Shown piece after piece: positions 59,148-64,000 of a DNA stretch of 64,000 bases. The notes under the pieces are model-generated. The model saw only the letters and a list, made by a program, of their open reading frames with translations. It was not told the origin of the DNA and did no database searches. Origin of the DNA: Rhodeus uyekii (lineage: Eukaryota; Chordata; Actinopteri; Cypriniformes; Acheilognathidae); the NCBI GenBank assembly GCA_037043235.1, contig JAWRVZ010000079.1:1526001-1590000 (forward strand). The letters are read 5' to 3'. Every line of letters begins with the position of its first letter. Within the stretch, counting starts at the first letter, position 1. The position numbers were made by a program, and so were the translations under genes.

Positions 59148-60578
59148 TTGATGCTAGTTAAACAATATGTAATTACTAAAGTAATAACAGTATATAATTA
59201 CACACAATTACTAAATAATATATAAATGCATATTGAATTTCATTATAGAAAGAATACTATTCCAAAATATAACCGTTAAAACATACAACAGCTTAAACAA
59301 AAAAAATGTGTCATATGTTATTGTAACAAGTATGTCCCCTATGAATGGCTATATTCTCTGCGGAGCTCAAACCTGCAACCTTTCAATGACCAGCCCAGTT
59401 ATTTTCTTGTATTATGGCACACAAAGTTGACGTTACAGGAGCATTGGTCAGACGTCCATTGCTTTCACATTCATATGGTCAGAGCAAATTATTCATTCAA
59501 CAACTTTGGTTGTTGAATGAATAACTTACTTAAACCACATCAAGTAGTATGCATAAAAACACCAGAGAAAAGTAAAACAAGTTAGAACATACATTGAGTC
59601 TGAATGGGTTAAAACATTCATAAATTTTGCCTTAGAAAAGCAGCAGGAGGACAGGGTCATATTGGACTAGAGCAAGAGAGAAAAGCCAAAAAAAATTCAG
59701 AAGATTACTTTAAGGTTGAGCAGCGTCTGTTATGGAGCAGAACAATCCTGTCACAGTCTTGCAGAAAACGGATCGCAAGGTCCATGAAGCATCTGTGAGA
59801 CGGTCGACATGATGTTGCCCATGTCTCCTAAGTGCTTGTTCCCAGAAAACTTCACAGTTTTGGTTTAACAGCACCTTCTAGGAAAATACACGTGTTAACA
59901 TATAACAACGAAAAAAAGAAAAGTGTTGAAGGACAAACAGTATTAATGCAAAGTTTATCTCTGAGCTGTCTGTCCTCATCCACCAATCCAGGATGCGAGT
60001 GCATCCCTACATATAAGAGAGCTGATCCGCGTCCATCTGGTCTTCACAAAGCTCTTAACTCAAGCTGAGTCAGCAGATCAAAAGCTGCAGCGGTCAGACG
60101 TGACCACACGCAAACATTAGCCTTGCAAATTACTTATTTAAATGAAAATGTAGGCTATCCGTGGCAGAGAGCTGATACCTGCGCCAAATGGATGAGAGAG
60201 AGGCCGGTCTCCAGGCAACCAGTTTGGTCCCCGGTTCTGCCTCTCTGACCACCTCACAAGGATTAGACAAAACAAGTGGGCACCGGAGAAAGCAGGGAGG
60301 CTGGAAGGGCTCATATTTGACTACAAAACATGTGCAAATCCTGAACCAAATGCCGAAGGTTATCTAAATAAAGGCGTTATTCTAATTCCCCTGTATGCAA
60401 AGTAGAGAAAGAGACACGCTAGCTTTCAGGCTAGCGCTGTGCTAACATGACTCAGAGCCTCGATGAGTGCATAAATACAGACATGGTCTCCGTTGTCCTT
60501 TTACATAACCTTTAACTAATATCACCGGAGAAGTCAGTAAATATTACACAAAAACGGTACAAGGCTGATTTAACTTAC

Positions 60579-60830
60579 TGTGCATCGCTCTCGATTCAGA
60601 AATCACGTCTTTTCGACTGGCCTCAGTCCTAAATGTGTTGACAAGAGATTAATTTTACTTTTAAATCTGCACCGCGACTCTTGGTAACTCACCGCTGATT
60701 GGCTAAACGAGGCGAACGCGACAGATTTCCCCTTCATGCATTGGTCTAAGGTTTGGCTGACAGTAAATCTGACCAATGGCGAGTAAAAGCAAAGTGACCT
60801 GATAGTGCTTGACCACATTAACTATTTATG
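60579..60830 (-). promoter_or_regulatory. Candidate tlcd3b promoter and non-coding first exon
   Basis: A donor-like ACA|GTAAGTTAA lies at 60578-60577 on the minus strand. Upstream are three CCAAT boxes in 80 bases (ATTGG at 60698-60702 and 60740-60744, CCAAT at 60773-60777) in a GC-richer context. Splicing to the acceptor at 56112 would give the tlcd3b leader. A separate unseen transcript is the alternative. Confidence 0.35.
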
Positions 60831-61096
60831 GCCAGTGTCTTTTTGGTTCAGCAGTCCGTATTAGAAATACAGAATTATCAATGTTTTGCTCACATAATTA
60901 TTATTTGCCCAATACAAGCGAATAGGGTGTAAGTTTGTTTAGACTTTTATATAACGGGGGTGATGGAAAAAAAACTGCATATGAGTTTAACATCGACTTA
61001 TTCCATCTATATCTGACAATACTTTGTTTAGCTACATAATAAAACAGGGGGAGAAACCTCGATATTATCACTGCGATAAAAAAGATACATACTAGT

Positions 61097-61930
61097 TGTA
61101 ACACAGTCTTTGTTCAGGGAGGAAGGAAGCAGGAACCGGCAGACGTTTTGTATATTGCATGTATATGTGCATATTGCATCTTTGTCACACTAAAATGTTT
61201 TAGATCATCAAACAATTTTAAATATTAGTCAAAGATAACACAAGTTATCTTAGCAGTTTTTAAATTAAGCTCTTGTTACTATTAAGAGAATTCAAACCTG
61301 CATGGCCCTGCATGAAAAAGACCAAAAGATCTTGAAAACCTAGATATCATGCAAAGATCCAAAGAATTCAGGAACAAATGAGAAAGTAATTGAGAAAATC
61401 AGTCTGGAAAAGGTCATACATTTATTTCTAAAGATTTGGGACTCCAGCAAACCACAGTGAGTGGTTTTATTATCCATTATCCACAAATGGCGAAAACATG
61501 GAAAAGTGATGAACCTTCCGATGAGCCAGTTGACCAAAATTACCCCAAGAGCGCAGCGACGACTCATCCAAGAGGTCACAAAAGGTTTTCTTTCATTCAG
61601 TCATTAATACATGCATATATATAAAAGGACCACACCTGTGCTTCATTAAGAAGAGAGGATATAATCAAGGAAAGAGGAAGAAAAGGGGAGCTAGTTCTTG
61701 ACTGCAGGGAATGCTAATGATGAGTTCACTTTGTTTCTGCTCCTTCAGATTCAAGTGAAGATTGAGTGATCAGCACTACCCTTCAGCCTTGAAACATCAC
61801 AGACCCTTCAACTTCATCAACCTTAATAACCCTGTAACACGTTTAGTTATTCTCTTATGTTCAATAAACACCCTCCGGGGACGTGTACTCTGCAAACCCA
61901 TTTGTCTATGTCCTCATTCAACCTGCCACA
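61097..61930 (+). repeat. Probable 5' LTR
   Basis: Starts TGTAACACAG and ends CTGCCACA, a TGT...ACA structure of about 834 bases. A poly(A) signal AATAAA lies near 61863. TGGTGAAG follows closely, the usual place of a primer-binding site, though I cannot name the tRNA. The fragment at 55794 begins at the same base. The 3' LTR is not in the window. Confidence 0.55.
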
Positions 61931-62041
61931 GTGGTGAAGAATGCAGGCAGATTTTTGGTTGTTTTGAATGAGAACAGATTTTCTTTCTGTGCTAAAGATG
62001 CCTTTGTTTACCTTTCTGCAGAACCCCTACACTGTCACCTA

Positions 62042-62460
62042 ATGGAGGAGATTATCCAGCGATTTACTGATGTCAGCATACGCCATCATCAGTTTGTAGA
62101 ACAGCTTTCTGGCCGACAAGAACGCATGGAGCTTGCGCTTGAGCAGTTAGGAACTGCCAACCACGTACCCCTTCCAGAACCCCGTAGCCAGGCCCAGCAC
62201 CTGCTTCAAAAGTTAACAGAGCATGATGGCTTTGAAGCTTACTTGCATACATCTGAAGTAATAGCTGCTCGCGAAGGATGGGTGGAAGATGAGTGGGTCC
62301 GCATTAGCACCCTTTCTCACCGGGGAAGCACAGTGAGCCTATTGTTCACTCCAGGCCCCCGCCAATGAGTCATATGCGGATTTTAAACAGGAAATCCTGG
62401 CACGAATAGACCTTTCCCCAGTGTGTGCTGCCCAACGCTTCCATGAATAGGTGTATGACC
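62042..62460 (+). pseudogene. Gypsy gag-like ORF remnant
   Basis: An ATG at 62042 starts MEEIIQRFTDVSIRHHQFVE, a helical region, then QKLTEHDGFEAYLHTSEVI and REGWVEDEWV, like the gag of fish gypsy elements. A TGA at 62366 ends the frame. The +1 frame continues with a segment containing EILARIDLSPVCAAQRFHE before another stop. It is broken by at least one frameshift. Confidence 0.65.
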
Positions 62461-63189
62461 CACAGGCACCCGCACGAGTTCAAGCTGCCAAGCAGTCACA
62501 ATTAACTCAACTTTGGCTTCTCTCTGGGAATCCCACGGCTGGCTAGGTAGCTGAAAGGGTGGAAGTGGACAGCCTACTGCATGCATTACCTTGGGTTCAT
62601 CAGAAACCAATAAGTATGAGAAATTCTTCAACACTTGCAGCCCTCATAGAAGCATTGGAACTGGGGGAGCCAGACCAAGTTTGAAATGCCGGTGAGGGAA
62701 CAACGACGTTTCCCTGGAGGGTGGTCCCAGAACGGCGAAAAATGGATGGCACGGGGTGAACCCATGACCACGGACCCACACCCACCCAAAGCCAAAGTAT
62801 GGCTAGCAGGCTGCATTGTCCACTGAGGTATACCATTGTAGTACCTGAGCGGCAAGTGTATGTTGGAAGTAAACTTGAGAAATTACAACCCCAGATCATC
62901 AAACCCTGTCCAGGCAGCAAGTCGTCTATCCCCATCACCTGCGTACATGGAGACACTCGTTATGTACCTGCCCAAATTGTTACCATTTCTGCTGGCTCGA
63001 AGTCATGGCCAGTGGAGGTAGGAGTGGTAAAGGATCTCCCTGTGCTGCATGGAAAGGACTAACCGGGGTTCGACCACCTGTTTGCAACAACCATACAACC
63101 TGCTAGTCTGAGTGGGAACTGTCGAAAGCGAAGGACCCAGCCTCAAACTGTTAGCCATCCAGTCCTGCGGGCCCCGAGACTGAGAGAGA

Positions 63190-63500
63190 TGGTGAATCAC
63201 AAAATTTGGCCCCTAATATCTCTATACTGATTTCTTCCACCAGATCACTGAAGGGGGCTCGTTTGGATGGAAACAAGTTAGAGAGGTGGAGTCCCAACAC
63301 CAAGCACTCCATCCGTACCTGCGCTTCATAGTGAAGAACAGCCTTTTTTATTGTTTTGGTCAACGGCGTGGGGAGGAGAAACATCTGTTGGTAGTGCCGA
63401 AGTCCAAGACTGAAATCGTGTTGGAGCTGGCCCACTCACACCCAATGGCAGGGCATCTGGTGGCATCTCCGCTGGCTCTCACTTTGTATCAGCCTCGCTG
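63190..63500 (+). pseudogene. Integrase N-terminal part remnant
   Basis: The frame from 63286 reads HQALHPYLRFIVKNSLFYCF, LLVVPKSKTEIVLELAHSHP and MAGHLVA, which matches the zinc-binding H2C2 region before the integrase core of gypsy elements. It is interrupted near 63500 by a LINE insertion. The integrase core start resumes near 63931 (FERNGMDLMGPLPKSA). Confidence 0.65.
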
Positions 63501-63816
63501 TAAATTAAAATCTATGGGAGGGAGGGCCTTTTCCTACAATGCACCAAAGTTGTGGAAATCACTACCTGCTCCTGTCAGAAATACAAACTCTCTGGATTGT
63601 TTTAAGCAGTGTCCCAAAACACATCTTTTTAGTCAAGTTTTTAATGTAGAACATGTGTATTTACTTTTTACTTGCATTTATATGTGTATTTTTACTTTAT
63701 TTGTCGTTTTATTGTTTCTTGTTGTTTTGCAATTTCGTATTGTAATCTGCACTTTGGGTCTAAGAAAGGCGCACTACAAATAAAATGTATAATTATTATT
63801 ATTATTATTATTATTA
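63500..63816 (+). mobile_element. 5'-truncated L2-like LINE inserted in the gypsy element
   Basis: Encodes only the end of a non-LTR ORF2: GGRAFSYNAPKLWKSLPAPV, then NTNSLDCFKQCPKTHLFSQ, and a hydrophobic tail ending at 63783. It closes with AAATGTATAATTATTATT, an (ATT)n tail typical of this LINE group. Left boundary approximate. Confidence 0.75.
63790..63816 (+). repeat. (ATT)n tail
   Basis: Trinucleotide run forming the 3' end of the LINE copy. Confidence 0.9.
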
Positions 63817-64000
63817 AACACATAATTCAGTGTGTTTGAGATCGGTTCCATTGGTCTGGTCTGAATGCTGAGTCAAAGAACATGACATGACGTCCTCCCC
63901 TCAGCCTACTCATTCCGTTATCAATTATCAAGGTCCACTTTGAGCGCAATGGGATGGACCTGATGGGACCGCTGCCGAAGTCAGCCCTCGTCATTGTGGA

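Larger units (their letters stand above)
56114..61096. other. Upstream region or 5' UTR intron of tlcd3b
   Basis: Contains a TA microsatellite, a Tigger-like element with an adjacent long TG/TA array, a GC-richer block at 57240-57440, and a promoter-like block at 60580-60830. No coding gene is recognised. Confidence 0.45.
61097..64000 (+). mobile_element. Decayed Ty3/gypsy-like LTR retrotransposon, cut by window end
   Basis: Plus strand. It begins with a probable 5' LTR, then a gag-like region, broken protease and reverse-transcriptase-side sequence, and integrase parts on both sides of a LINE insertion. Most of reverse transcriptase and RNase H is not recognisable, so a large internal deletion is likely. 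Frameshifts and stops occur throughout. The element runs off the right edge. Confidence 0.75.

Overview
The window is nuclear DNA of a teleost fish, most likely an ostariophysan such as a carp or loach. Its genes are intron-rich vertebrate genes. The space between them is packed with the transposon types typical of such genomes: hAT and Tc1/mariner MITEs, Tigger-like elements, tRNA-derived SINEs, L2-like LINEs and Ty3/gypsy LTR elements, plus long (CA)n/(TA)n arrays. The species call is inference; the vertebrate gene calls come directly from exon-by-exon translation.

Four protein-coding genes all lie on the minus strand. From left to right in + coordinates they are slc35b1 (3235-9869, 9 coding exons, 329 aa), fam117a (12443-25990, 8 exons, 382 aa), rundc3a (28250-38990, 11 exons, 432 aa) and tlcd3b/fam57b (44036-56076, 6 coding exons, 292 aa). 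In each case the proposed exons carry GT-AG (twice GC-AG) borders, keep one reading frame throughout, and sum to a multiple of three. At the extreme left a short candidate first exon (472-513, minus) may belong to a fifth gene running off the window.

The genes are not an operon and do not share one pathway. SLC35B1 is an ER nucleotide transporter, FAM117A a poorly characterised phosphoprotein-like family, RUNDC3A a neuronal RUN-domain Rap2 effector, and TLCD3B an ER TLC-domain protein linked to ceramide synthesis. slc35b1-fam117a adjacency is also seen on human 17q21.33. rundc3a (17q21.31) and tlcd3b (16p11.2) sit elsewhere in human.

The most unusual content is inside rundc3a intron 1 on the opposite strand. 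Two colinear 82-codon ORFs (32117-32365 and 34357-34605) encode a Gly/Ser/Thr/Lys-rich protein with a strict 7-residue (14-residue double) repeat. They share start and stop positions, and 31 of 57 differing codons are silent. The first is followed directly, in frame after one TAG, by a 133-codon ORF that again has glycine every 14 residues. I do not recognise this family.

The right end (61097-64000) is a decayed Ty3/gypsy-like element on the plus strand, split by a 5'-truncated L2-like LINE and running off the edge. Introns and spacers elsewhere hold the transposons and microsatellites listed below.
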